DNA from: VMDH01 sp038108875
GTDB taxonomy: Bacteria; Pseudomonadota; Gammaproteobacteria; Magnimaribacterales; D2472
Length of the DNA stretch: 64,000 bases
NCBI GenBank assembly: GCA_038108875.1
Contig: JAYNII010000001.1
Location: 1 to 64,000 of the forward strand
Reading direction: 5' to 3'
Every line of letters begins with the position of its first letter. The first letter of the stretch is position 1. Shown in pieces: positions 1 through 9,165 of the stretch. A program made the translations under genes and the position numbers. The notes under the pieces are model-generated. The model was not told the origin of the DNA and made no database searches. It was given only the letters and a program-made list of their open reading frames with translations.

Positions 1-2618
1 TAGACAGTGACTTTGAAGGCTTTAAGGCTTCTTATTCACATGGTTTTTATAACCATGAAAATGACAACTCAACGCTTAGAGCATTAGTTGAAAAATACAA
101 TTATGAAAAAGCTCCTAGCGATGTTCAAACTGGTGAAACCGATAAATTTTCAATTGCTTTCGGTGGAGCCATTGGTGATAGAGGTCATGTTACAGCTTAT
201 ATTGAACATACTGATACCAAACCTATGCTTCAGGGTGAATTTGATATCTCTGCCTGTGCATTGAGTGGTGGTATTAAGGCTTGCGGTGGTTCAAGTACCA
301 TTCCAGCTGGACGTTGGGATGATCTAGGTGCTTTAAACTACCTAGCTCCAGTAACAGGCTCAACAACTCAGTTTCAAAGATACCAGTGGGCTGGATCCAC
401 CATCGATCCTAAGACTGGATTATACAAACTTCCAAATCCAGACTGGATGGTCCAAGGAGATAATTTCGTCCCAAGAGCAGGAACAACTTATAACTATAAT
501 CCTACTAACTTCTTTCAAAGACCTGACGATCGGGTTACCGGAGGCTTTTTTGGTAAGTATGAGATTAATGATAAAGCTGAATTTTACTATGACTTAACTT
601 TTATGAAGTCAGAGTCAAATGCTCAGATTGCATATTCAGGAACTTTTGGAGAAATTACTTCGGTTCCATGTTATAACCCTCTTTTATCAGCACAACAATA
701 CCAAACTATCTGTGGCGACTTTGCTGATAGGGCGCTTGTAACTAAAGACGCTGCTGGAAAGATTATTTCAGAGCAGATTATCGTTGGGGGCGGTCTTGGC
801 GGTTCCTATGCTCCAGATTTTGCAACCGCTGCTGATGCTTTGGCATACATTTCCGGTCTTAATTTGTTGGTTGGAGATGGATCAATACTTGCCTATAGAA
901 CACCTTTTACATCTTTAAAGAGAAATGTAGAGGGTAATCCTAGACAGTCTATCTTTTTGTACAGAAGTTGGAATCAAACCGTTGGTCTAAGAGGAGAACT
1001 TAATGATGATTGGAGCTATGACATTTATTATCAATCTGCTAACGTTGATTATTCAAACGAGTACAGAAACGATTTATCTATTGTTGCAATCAACAGAGCA
1101 ATTGATGTTATAAGCGTTAAGGGAGTTCCAACTTGTGTTGCTGCTTTAACAGGAGCAGATGCATCTTGTGTGCCTTACAATCTATTTGGTGGAGGCTTAC
1201 CGGGTGATCAAGGTATTCAGTCAGTTTACGATGGTGGACAAGCTCTTCAGAACTATATTGCAAACGCGACTTATATTCATGGCGATGGCAAACAAACCAT
1301 TCTTTCTGGATATTTAACCGGAGACACTGGCTTTACGCTTCCTGGCGCTCCAAGCTCTGTATCTTTGGTTGTAGGTCTTGAAACAAGAGAGCTTGAAACT
1401 GACTTTAGACCAGATCTTCCCTCAAGAACAGGCGATAGAGCTGGAGCTGGCGGTGCTACCCTTCCGATAGGAGGAGGATACGATGTTGATGAATGGTATG
1501 TTGAGTTAGGTATACCAGTCAGAGAGAACTTGAGTGTGGATGCTGGTTTTAGATCATCCGATTACTCAACAGGCCAAACTACAGATGCTTGGAAAGTTGG
1601 AGCTTTTTATACTCTTAACGACAAAGTCGCATTCAGAGCGGCAACTCAATCATCTGTAAGGCACGCCAATATTGCTGAGCTTTATGATGCAATTGGATTT
1701 GGCCTGGTTGATCTTGATGATGATCCTTGTTCTGGTACAAGAGGTGCTCCTAGCGCTACACAAGCACAATGTGCTTTAACTGGACTAAACCCAGCTTATT
1801 ATGGCACTGATCTTACATCCCCAGCTGATCAATACAACACTCTTTCAGGTGGTAATCCTAATGTTGAACCCGAGGAAGCTGAATCACTTACAGCAGGGGT
1901 AGTTCTAACCAATTTAATTGATGGACTTAATTTAACGATTGACTACTTTGATATTACTGTTGAAAAAGGTATTGGTACGGTAAGTGCTAAAACTGCCTTG
2001 GATCAGTGTATTGCAACCGGCGCAGCTGCCTTCTGTAAACTTATTGTCAGAAATCCAGTCAATGGTACCCTTTGGCTATCTGGAGGCTATATTGCTGGTA
2101 ACATTACTAATATTTCAGAAGAATCAACTACTGGTGTTGATGTCATCTTTGATTACGATTTTGAAAGTAAGTGGGGACCCGTTAGTGTTCAAGGCGTAAC
2201 TACATTCCTAGATGCTTATGACATTATTGAAATACCTGGATCAGCTACAGTTACATGTGCTGGAAACTGGGGTGGTTCTTGTGGTAAGAACCCACAACCT
2301 GAAGTTGCTGGGAAATATGATGTTAAGCTTTCAACCGGAATGGATCTTGATGTTACTCTTGGGTTGAGATACTTAGGCGCAACCGATGACCTAAACACTA
2401 ACAAGATTGACTTTGATTCTATGACTTATGTTGATTTAACTTTCCAATATTTTGCGACGGATAACTTTGTTGTTACTTTTGGTATTAATAATGTAATGGA
2501 CAAAGAGCCAGAATACACTTCAGATGCTGGTACAGCTCCAGGAAATGGTAATACATTCCCAGGATATTTTGATGCATTTGGTCAATATGTGTTCTTGAAC
2601 CTTGCGCTAAAATATTAA
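1..2618 (+). CDS. TonB-dependent outer-membrane receptor, 5' end missing
   Basis: The frame is open from base 3 to the TAA at 2616-2618, so the start, signal peptide and N-terminal plug are outside the window. About 870 residues are visible. They show the alternating short beta-strands and long Gly/Asn/Asp-rich loops of a 22-strand TBDR barrel. The late-barrel signature NPNVEPEEAESLTAGVV (near base 1855) is of the kind seen in many TBDRs, and the protein ends in an aromatic strand (NLALKY) as expected for BAM recognition. TBDRs import large or scarce ligands using TonB energy; the substrate cannot be read from sequence. A strong terminator follows directly, and the downstream Opp-type genes suggest, but do not show, a peptide-related role. 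Confidence 0.93.
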   Translation, partial: DSDFEGFKASYSHGFYNHENDNSTLRALVEKYNYEKAPSDVQTGETDKFSIAFGGAIGDRGHVTAYIEHTDTKPMLQGEFDISACALSGGIKACGGSSTIPAGRWDDLGALNYLAPVTGSTTQFQRYQWAGSTIDPKTGLYKLPNPDWMVQGDNFVPRAGTTYNYNPTNFFQRPDDRVTGGFFGKYEINDKAEFYYDLTFMKSESNAQIAYSGTFGEITSVPCYNPLLSAQQYQTICGDFADRALVTKDAAGKIISEQIIVGGGLGGSYAPDFATAADALAYISGLNLLVGDGSILAYRTPFTSLKRNVEGNPRQSIFLYRSWNQTVGLRGELNDDWSYDIYYQSANVDYSNEYRNDLSIVAINRAIDVISVKGVPTCVAALTGADASCVPYNLFGGGLPGDQGIQSVYDGGQALQNYIANATYIHGDGKQTILSGYLTGDTGFTLPGAPSSVSLVVGLETRELETDFRPDLPSRTGDRAGAGGATLPIGGGYDVDEWYVELGIPVRENLSVDAGFRSSDYSTGQTTDAWKVGAFYTLNDKVAFRAATQSSVRHANIAELYDAIGFGLVDLDDDPCSGTRGAPSATQAQCALTGLNPAYYGTDLTSPADQYNTLSGGNPNVEPEEAESLTAGVVLTNLIDGLNLTIDYFDITVEKGIGTVSAKTALDQCIATGAAAFCKLIVRNPVNGTLWLSGGYIAGNITNISEESTTGVDVIFDYDFESKWGPVSVQGVTTFLDAYDIIEIPGSATVTCAGNWGGSCGKNPQPEVAGKYDVKLSTGMDLDVTLGLRYLGATDDLNTNKIDFDSMTYVDLTFQYFATDNFVVTFGINNVMDKEPEYTSDAGTAPGNGNTFPGYFDAFGQYVFLNLALKY

Positions 2619-2632
2619 AATTAATTAAGCTT

Positions 2633-2662
2633 AAAAAGGCCGGTTTTACCGGCCTTTTTTTT
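2633..2662 (+). terminator. Rho-independent terminator of the first TBDR
   Basis: A 7-bp G+C-rich stem (GGCCGGT / ACCGGCC) with a 3-nt loop is flanked by A5 upstream and T8 downstream. It starts 15 bases after the TBDR stop codon. Confidence 0.92.
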
Positions 2663-2663
2663 A

Positions 2664-2669
2664 TATAAT
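2664..2669 (+). promoter_or_regulatory. Putative -10 box of oppA, leaderless arrangement
   Basis: A perfect TATAAT lies between the preceding terminator and the oppA ATG at 2676, with 6 bases between the hexamer and the ATG. Transcription would then start at or next to the start codon. There is no Shine-Dalgarno sequence. No good -35 is visible, so the call rests on the -10 and the spacing. Confidence 0.45.
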
Positions 2670-2675
2670 ACTTAT

Positions 2676-4271
2676 ATGAAAATTTTCCCCTTTATTTTGC
2701 TTTTTGTTATTTCTTGCTCTAAATCTATTTCACCTGTTGACTCTGGGTTTGAGAATCAAATTATGCATATCGCCAATGGTTCTGAACCTCAGGGCCTGGA
2801 TCCACATATAGTTACAGGGGTTCCTGAGCATAGATTGATTACAAGTTTATGTGAAGGATTGGTTATCACTAATCCTAAAGGAGGACCCAACCTACCAGGA
2901 GCTGCTGAAAGTTGGGATATTAGCGATGACGGATTGGTATATACCTTTCACTTGCAACCTCTTGCCAAATGGTCGAATGGGGAGGAGGTAACTGCTGAGG
3001 ATTTTGTATGGTCTTGGATGCGGATATTAACCCCTTCTTTAGGCTCTCAATATCCTGATATGTTGTATTACGTAAAAAATGCTGCTGCCTATCACATGGG
3101 GGAAATTAATGATTTTTCTTTGGTAGGAATCAAAGCTCTTAATTCAAAAACTCTTGAAATAACTCTTGAGCAACCTTATTCCTTTTTCTTAAAAATACTA
3201 AGCCATTACTCGACCTATGCAGTCCCCAAGAATGTTGTTCTGGCTCATGGAAGTATAGATGACAGAAATGGAGCATGGACTCGACCTGGAAATTTTGTTT
3301 GCAATGGACCTATGCAACTTAAATCATGGGAGCTTAATAAGAGCATTGTGGCTGAAAAAAATCCCTATTATTGGGATGCTGAAAAAGTAACCCTTAATGA
3401 GATGCATTTTTATCCTATAGTAAATGAATCGACTGAGGATAGAATGTTTCGAGCAGGTCAATTGCATGCAACTTATAGTGTTCCTCAAGAAAAATGTCCA
3501 GTTTATATCAAGGAAAATAATCCCAATCTAAGAATAGATCCATATGTCGGAGTATATTTCTATAGGATCAACACTCAAAACCCAGTATTAAAGGATAAAA
3601 GAATCAGACAAGCTTTAGCCTATTCTATCGATCGAGAACAAATAGTTAAAAGAGTATCCCAGTGTGGTCAATCCCCAGCTGATTCCTTTACTCCTCCAGG
3701 TATTGATGGGTACTTTCCTGATACTCAGATTCCTTTTGATCCTGAGCTAGCTGCTCAACTTTTAACAGAAGCCGGCTTTCCGGCTGGAGAAGGGTTTCCA
3801 AAATTAGAAATCTTATTTAACACCCAAGAAGGACACAGAAAAATAGCCCTTGCGGTCCAACAAATGTGGCAAAAATACCTTGGCATAGAAGTTGAATTAG
3901 TAAATACAGATTGGAAAGTTTATCTGTCCAGAGAAATGGTTGGAGACTTTCAGATTTCAAGGGCAGGTTGGATAGGCGACTATGAGGATCCCAATACATT
4001 TCTGGATCTCATGAGGCCTAACAGAGGAAATAATAAAACAGGATGGGAAAACGAAAAGTACGATGAACTTATCATCAAAGCTAATGCTCAGTCCAACCAA
4101 GAAAATAGATATGCGGTGCTTAGAGAAGCAGAAAAACTACTAATTGACGAGATGCCAGTTCTTCCGATTTATATCTATGTTAGACAATTTTTATTATCTA
4201 CCGACGTTAAAGGCTGGGATCCTAATCCAACAGACACTCATCATCCTAAATTTATTACTTTAGAAAGGTAA
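2676..4271 (+). CDS. oppA: Oligopeptide ABC transporter substrate-binding lipoprotein (OppA/MppA family)
   Basis: This 531-residue protein is a family 5 solute-binding protein that would present peptides to the OppBC permease. The N-terminus is a lipoprotein signal with lipobox VISC and Cys14 as lipidation site. Family features include the early LDPH segment, the Opp-like KWSNGEEVTAEDFVWSW block near residue 100, and RQALAYSIDREQIV near residue 315. The stop codon overlaps the oppB start by one base (TAATG), indicating translational coupling. Dipeptide or murein-peptide binding are alternatives; ligand choice within this family cannot be read by eye. Confidence 0.9.
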   Translation: MKIFPFILLFVISCSKSISPVDSGFENQIMHIANGSEPQGLDPHIVTGVPEHRLITSLCEGLVITNPKGGPNLPGAAESWDISDDGLVYTFHLQPLAKWSNGEEVTAEDFVWSWMRILTPSLGSQYPDMLYYVKNAAAYHMGEINDFSLVGIKALNSKTLEITLEQPYSFFLKILSHYSTYAVPKNVVLAHGSIDDRNGAWTRPGNFVCNGPMQLKSWELNKSIVAEKNPYYWDAEKVTLNEMHFYPIVNESTEDRMFRAGQLHATYSVPQEKCPVYIKENNPNLRIDPYVGVYFYRINTQNPVLKDKRIRQALAYSIDREQIVKRVSQCGQSPADSFTPPGIDGYFPDTQIPFDPELAAQLLTEAGFPAGEGFPKLEILFNTQEGHRKIALAVQQMWQKYLGIEVELVNTDWKVYLSREMVGDFQISRAGWIGDYEDPNTFLDLMRPNRGNNKTGWENEKYDELIIKANAQSNQENRYAVLREAEKLLIDEMPVLPIYIYVRQFLLSTDVKGWDPNPTDTHHPKFITLER

Positions 4272-5191
4272 TGCTCATTTTAATACTAAGGCGTTTATTG
4301 GTTGCAATACCGGTATTGATAATTGTTGCCTCCATTACCTTTTTTTTAATTCGTCTGGCACCTGGTGGCCCGTTTGATTCTGAAAAGGTAGTATCTCCGC
4401 AAGTGCTCAAGAACTTAAACGAGGTTTACAATTTAAATGCTCCCGTGTCTGAACAGTATTTTGACTATATGGTCAATGCTCTCCAGGGTGACTTTGGTCC
4501 ATCGTTTAGATATCCAGGCAGAAGCGTCTCTGAAATGATCCTCACGGGCCTTCCGGTAACCCTTGAACTTGCTATGTATGCAGTGCTTTTTGCTACGATC
4601 CTTGGGTTAATTGCAGGAATTACTGCTGCCGTTAGAAAAAATACCTTTCTTGATTATTTTCCAATGGCACTTGCAATGCTGGGTATTTGTATGCCCACAT
4701 TTTTACTGGGACCGTTATTATTGTTGCTTTTTGGAATTGAGTTGGAGTTGTTACCTGTATCCGGTTGGGGTGATTTACCTGGTGATAAGATATTACCAGC
4801 GATAACATTAGGAGCTGCTTACGCTGCCTATATTGCAAGACTTGCTAGAGGAGGAATGCTTGAAACCCTAAACCAAGATTATATTAGAACGGCAAGAGCA
4901 AAAGGATTACCAGAGTTTAAGGTGGTATTGGTCCATGCAGTCAGAGGTGGTTTAATCCCAGTTATAGCCTTCATGGGTCCAGCTATTGCGGGTTTGATTG
5001 GAGGCTCTTTTGTAGTAGAGACCATCTTTCAAATACCGGGATTAGGTAGATTTTATGTAGAGGCTGCCTTTAACAGAGATTACACTATGATTCTTGGAAC
5101 CACCATTTTCTTCTCTGCTTTAATCATTTTCTTTAATTTACTTTCCGATCTAACTATTGCATTGTTTAATCCGCAGGCTAGGAGCTCTTAA
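4271..5191 (+). CDS. oppB: Oligopeptide ABC transporter permease OppB
   Basis: An inner-membrane permease of 306 residues, the usual length for OppB/DppB. It has an N-terminal transmembrane helix, a short periplasmic segment and a cluster of five further helices. The cytoplasmic coupling loop is the BPD_transp_1 type, with DYIRTARAKGLPEFKVVLVH near residue 200; this is where the ATPase normally docks. The gene starts within the oppA stop codon and is followed two bases after its own stop by oppC. The ATPase partners (OppD/OppF) are not in this window. Confidence 0.93.
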   Translation: MLILILRRLLVAIPVLIIVASITFFLIRLAPGGPFDSEKVVSPQVLKNLNEVYNLNAPVSEQYFDYMVNALQGDFGPSFRYPGRSVSEMILTGLPVTLELAMYAVLFATILGLIAGITAAVRKNTFLDYFPMALAMLGICMPTFLLGPLLLLLFGIELELLPVSGWGDLPGDKILPAITLGAAYAAYIARLARGGMLETLNQDYIRTARAKGLPEFKVVLVHAVRGGLIPVIAFMGPAIAGLIGGSFVVETIFQIPGLGRFYVEAAFNRDYTMILGTTIFFSALIIFFNLLSDLTIALFNPQARSS

Positions 5192-5192
5192 T

Positions 5193-6041
5193 ATGGAAGC
5201 ATCTAATAGTCTTTGGGCAGAATCTTTATATCGGCTTAAGCAAAATAAACTTGCTGTAATCTCAGGCTTCGTTCTATTGTTCTTAATTGTTTTAGCAGTT
5301 TGTGCACCTCTAATTGCGCCCCATTCATATTCTTATCAAAATCTTGAGCTAGGAGCAGTCAGCCCTAATGCAACCTATTGGCTGGGAACAGATACTTTGG
5401 GTAGGGACCAATTAAGCAGAATTCTTTACGGGGCTAGAGTATCTTTATTAGTTGGTTTTGTTGCCACGGCTGTGGCTCTGATTATTGGGGTATCTTGGGG
5501 AATTATTGCCGGTTTTTTTGGCGGAAGGATTGATGCAACCATGATGAGGATTGTAGATGTTCTCTATGGTTTGCCCTTCATTATATTTATTATTCTATTG
5601 ATGGTAATTTTTGGGCGGAACATATGGTTGCTTTTCTTAGCAATTGGAGCCGTTGAATGGCTTACCATGGCAAGAATAGTAAGAGGACAAGTACTTACCC
5701 TTAGAAATCAAGAATTTGTTTTAGCTGCCCAAGCATTGGGTATAGGGAACATTAGTCTTTTTTTTAAGCATATTCTTCCAAACATTCTTGGAACGGTTGC
5801 TGTTTATGCAACTCTAACAATTCCTCAGGTTATGTTGTTGGAGGCATTTTTAAGTTTTCTTGGGCTTGGTGTTCAGCCGCCAATGAGTAGTTGGGGCACC
5901 TTAATACGTTACGGAGTGGAATCCATGGAAGAATTTCCTTGGATGTTAATTTTTCCAGGGTTAATTTTTACTATTACATTATTTTGTTTAAATTTCTTTG
6001 GCGATGGCCTTAGAGATGCCCTGGATCCTAAATCTAAATAG
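5193..6041 (+). CDS. oppC: Oligopeptide ABC transporter permease OppC
   Basis: The second permease of the importer. I chose the ATG at 5193 (282 residues) because AGGAG lies about 8 bases upstream and the protein then starts MEASNSLWAESLYRL, as OppC proteins do. An upstream in-frame ATG at 5157 lies inside oppB. Features are an N-terminal helix with a cytoplasmic OppC-type leader, the segment LGTDTLGRDQLSRILYGARV, and a coupling loop (FVLAAQALGIG...FKHILPN) near residue 175. After the stop comes a 96-base gap and an unrelated TBDR, so the usual oppD and oppF are absent from the operon. Confidence 0.93.
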   Translation: MEASNSLWAESLYRLKQNKLAVISGFVLLFLIVLAVCAPLIAPHSYSYQNLELGAVSPNATYWLGTDTLGRDQLSRILYGARVSLLVGFVATAVALIIGVSWGIIAGFFGGRIDATMMRIVDVLYGLPFIIFIILLMVIFGRNIWLLFLAIGAVEWLTMARIVRGQVLTLRNQEFVLAAQALGIGNISLFFKHILPNILGTVAVYATLTIPQVMLLEAFLSFLGLGVQPPMSSWGTLIRYGVESMEEFPWMLIFPGLIFTITLFCLNFFGDGLRDALDPKSK

Positions 6042-6137
6042 TTTCTTAAAGTTCAGAAATTTCTTCAAAAACTTGCTTATTTTAAAAAATTGATTAAAAA
6101 TGACGCTGCAAGTACCTTAATTGAAGGAGATTATTGT

Positions 6138-9062
6138 ATGAACAAATTAAAACTTTTTGGTTTGAGTTTTGTCCTTGTCTGTTTTTCAGGCGCTGGATTC
6201 ACTCAAGACGCAACATCAGCGGCAGTCTATGCAACTGTTAAATCAGGTGACAGTGTTGTATCAGGAGCTGTTGTTACAGTTAAAAATGATTCTATCGGTT
6301 TAGTTAGATCCGGTACCACAAATGAAGCAGGACAGGTAAGACTTCTTTCTTTACCTACTGGTGATTACAGCATCAGTGTAGCAAAGGCCGGATACTCAAA
6401 TACCGAATCCGATCTTAGACTTAAGGTTGGTATCAATGCTTACAATGTTGATTTAGTAACTTCTGGATCAAATATTGAAGAATTAGTTACCACAGCAAGA
6501 GTTGTTAAGACTAATGCTTATGAGATAAATGAAACCGGCGTGAACATAGATGTTACTGAATTACAAACTCAAGTTCCCCTTGGCAGAGACTTAACCAGTT
6601 TGACCTTGCTTGCACCTGGATCTGTTGAAGGCGATGCCGCGTTCGGCTTCTTACCATCATTCGGTGGAAGTAGTGTTGGTGAAAACCAATATTTAGTTAA
6701 TGGCTTAAACATTACTAACTTTAGAACTTTCGTTGGATATTCAAACGTACCTTTTGAATTTTATGATAGCGTAGACGTCAAAACAGGTGGTTTCCAAGCC
6801 CAATACGGTAAAGCTATTGGTGGATTTGTTACTGCTAATACCAAAAGTGGATCAAACGACTTTGAAGTTAAGGTAAACGTCTCTTATGCTCCAGACTCAC
6901 TTAGAGACAAGCAGCCTGATACCTATGCAAACGCAAACACAGAAAATGAATACGATTCAAGGCAATACAACGTAAGCGTTAGTGGACCAATTATTAAAGA
7001 CAAATTGTTCTACTACGTCCTAGCTGCTCCTACTCTTAATGAAGCCTCTTATTTCTATAAAGAAGCTGGCACAAGAGATGATGTTGAAGTGGACGAAACT
7101 TTCTGGGGTGCAAAAATTGACTATTATATTAATGATAGAAATCATTTAGAAATAACCCATTTCACCGATACAGCTGATACCTTAACTGATTCTTACTATT
7201 GGGATGTAGACACAGGCAAAACTGGTACATACTTAGGACAAGGAATAGCAAAGTCTGGTGGTGATAATACTATAGTTAGCCTTTCAAGCTTATTATCTGA
7301 AAACTTAACCCTAGATATCTTATGGGGAAAAAATGAGTACGAAAGAACGACTCAAGCTGCAACTGACTGTTGTATTCCTCCTATTTATGACAACAGAACT
7401 TCTTTAGGTAATTCTTTTGCGTACAGATCATCTGCTGTAAATTTCTACACTGCTGAAGGCGCAGATGAAAGAGAACAAAGAAACATCAGCCTAACTTGGA
7501 CTGTGGGCAACCATAACATCAAAGTTGGTTATGAAGAAGAAGAATTGACAGCAACTCAGAATCAAGTTTTATCTGGAGGCCAGTACATTCTTCTTGCTGA
7601 AAGAACTTACCCAGGTTGTTCTAATGTTCCAACAGGTAGCTATTGTGTCAGAATTAGAAACTATAAAGTCGGTGGTGAGTTTGGCTTAGATAATAGCGCA
7701 TTCTACATCCAAGATTCTTGGAACGTAACCGATAGATTAAACCTAAACCTTGGTTTAAGAAGTAGCGATTACAAAAACTTAGATGCAAACGGAGAAGTTT
7801 TCATTGAAGTAACTGATCAAGTTGCTCATAGAATCGGAGCCACTTATGACCTTTTTGGTGATGGTAAAGACAAAATTTCTGTCTTCTTTGGTAATTATTA
7901 CCTACCGATTGCTGCTAACACTAATATCCGATTAGCAGGTGGTGAAGATTATGTTCATACTTATCACGCTCTTACCAATACCGTTCCTGGAGGAACCTCT
8001 ATCCTTAATGCTTCTGATATTCAATACGGCCCAGCACTTAATACAGTCGTAGTTGGTGATGGTACTGTGCCAGATACATTTGCGGCATCAGCCAATAATG
8101 TCGAAGCAATGTATCAAGATGAGATAATTTTTGGTTATACCAAATTTATGGATAACTGGACTTTGGGTGCATATGTAACTTACAGAGATCTAGCTTCAGC
8201 TATTGACGACATTCTTGTCGATCATGCAGTAAATGCATATTGTGCTGCAAATGGTATTGCTGATTGCTCAGATACTTGGTACGGACCACATAGCTATGTG
8301 CTTGCAAACCCAGGTAAAGATGTTTCTTGGACTACTGCAGAATTGCCTGGAACAACAGGTCCTACAACTATTAAGTTGAAAGCTGGTGATTTAGCGTTCC
8401 CTCCTGTACAAAGAGAATATACAGCTCTTGATCTTACCTTTGATAGAGAATGGGATGGTCAATCATTCCTTGGTGGAAGTGTAACCATCAGTTCTAACCG
8501 TGGTAACTACGAGGGTACAGTAAAATCTGATAATGGTCAGGCTGACGCTGGACTTACACAAGATTATGACTTCCCTGAATTTATGGATAACGCTTATGGT
8601 TACTTACCAAACCACAGAGCTTTCAAATTGAAGTTCTACGGTGCTACCTATGTTGGCAACACATTGGTTGGTGTTAACTTTAGCTCTACTTCACCTAGAA
8701 AATACGGTTGTATCGGTAACTATCCTGGTGGAGACGGGCCAAACGATAACTACGGCGGTAACTACTGGTATGGTGGTAATGATTCTTGGGCTTGTAATGG
8801 TGTTCCAACACCAAGAGGTCAATCTTTTGATGGAAAATGGATTAATAATCTAGATTTATCATTAAGCAGGGATCTTAACTTACCATTCTTTAGCGAAGCT
8901 AAAATTCAGTTAAATATCTTCAACTTGTTTGATTTTGAAACACCAGAAGATTATAACGAGTATGGTGAAGCTGATGGTTCATATCCAGATCCAGATTGGA
9001 AGCAACCTACTAGGTATCAACCTGGAAGATCTGTTAGATTAAACTTTACAGCAAAACTGTAA
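6138..9062 (+). CDS. TonB-dependent receptor with N-terminal carboxypeptidase-regulatory-like domain (Oar-like)
   Basis: I chose the ATG at 6138 because AAGGAGA is 7 bases upstream and a clean signal peptide follows (MNKLKLFGLSFVLVCFSGAG, cleavage near TQDATS). That gives 974 residues. Residues about 25-110 form a CarboxypepD_reg-like beta-sandwich (GAVVTVKNDSIGLVRSGTTN, then LPTGDYSISVAKAGY). A plug domain follows, with GGSSVGENQYLVNGLNITN and a YGKAIGGFVTANTKSGSN motif, then a barrel of about 700 residues. This is the Oar type, known for proteins and peptides rather than siderophores; that specificity is an inference. The last residue is Leu rather than Phe. A perfect terminator follows. 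Confidence 0.92.
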   Translation: MNKLKLFGLSFVLVCFSGAGFTQDATSAAVYATVKSGDSVVSGAVVTVKNDSIGLVRSGTTNEAGQVRLLSLPTGDYSISVAKAGYSNTESDLRLKVGINAYNVDLVTSGSNIEELVTTARVVKTNAYEINETGVNIDVTELQTQVPLGRDLTSLTLLAPGSVEGDAAFGFLPSFGGSSVGENQYLVNGLNITNFRTFVGYSNVPFEFYDSVDVKTGGFQAQYGKAIGGFVTANTKSGSNDFEVKVNVSYAPDSLRDKQPDTYANANTENEYDSRQYNVSVSGPIIKDKLFYYVLAAPTLNEASYFYKEAGTRDDVEVDETFWGAKIDYYINDRNHLEITHFTDTADTLTDSYYWDVDTGKTGTYLGQGIAKSGGDNTIVSLSSLLSENLTLDILWGKNEYERTTQAATDCCIPPIYDNRTSLGNSFAYRSSAVNFYTAEGADEREQRNISLTWTVGNHNIKVGYEEEELTATQNQVLSGGQYILLAERTYPGCSNVPTGSYCVRIRNYKVGGEFGLDNSAFYIQDSWNVTDRLNLNLGLRSSDYKNLDANGEVFIEVTDQVAHRIGATYDLFGDGKDKISVFFGNYYLPIAANTNIRLAGGEDYVHTYHALTNTVPGGTSILNASDIQYGPALNTVVVGDGTVPDTFAASANNVEAMYQDEIIFGYTKFMDNWTLGAYVTYRDLASAIDDILVDHAVNAYCAANGIADCSDTWYGPHSYVLANPGKDVSWTTAELPGTTGPTTIKLKAGDLAFPPVQREYTALDLTFDREWDGQSFLGGSVTISSNRGNYEGTVKSDNGQADAGLTQDYDFPEFMDNAYGYLPNHRAFKLKFYGATYVGNTLVGVNFSSTSPRKYGCIGNYPGGDGPNDNYGGNYWYGGNDSWACNGVPTPRGQSFDGKWINNLDLSLSRDLNLPFFSEAKIQLNIFNLFDFETPEDYNEYGEADGSYPDPDWKQPTRYQPGRSVRLNFTAKL

Positions 9063-9077
9063 GATAATTATTAGAAT

Positions 9078-9105
9078 AAAAGGGGAGCAATTGCTCCCCT
9101 TTTTT
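9078..9105 (+). terminator. Rho-independent terminator of the Oar-like TBDR
   Basis: A perfect palindrome, AAAAGGGGAGCAA / TTGCTCCCCTTTT, runs into six Ts. It lies 15 bases after the stop codon. The GGGGAGC stem recurs at 21678 and 25630 in this window. Confidence 0.93.
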
Positions 9106-9165
9106 GTTAATTATCAACCTAAATATTTCTATCTAATTGCATAGCTAATTTGATAAAATAAATTT

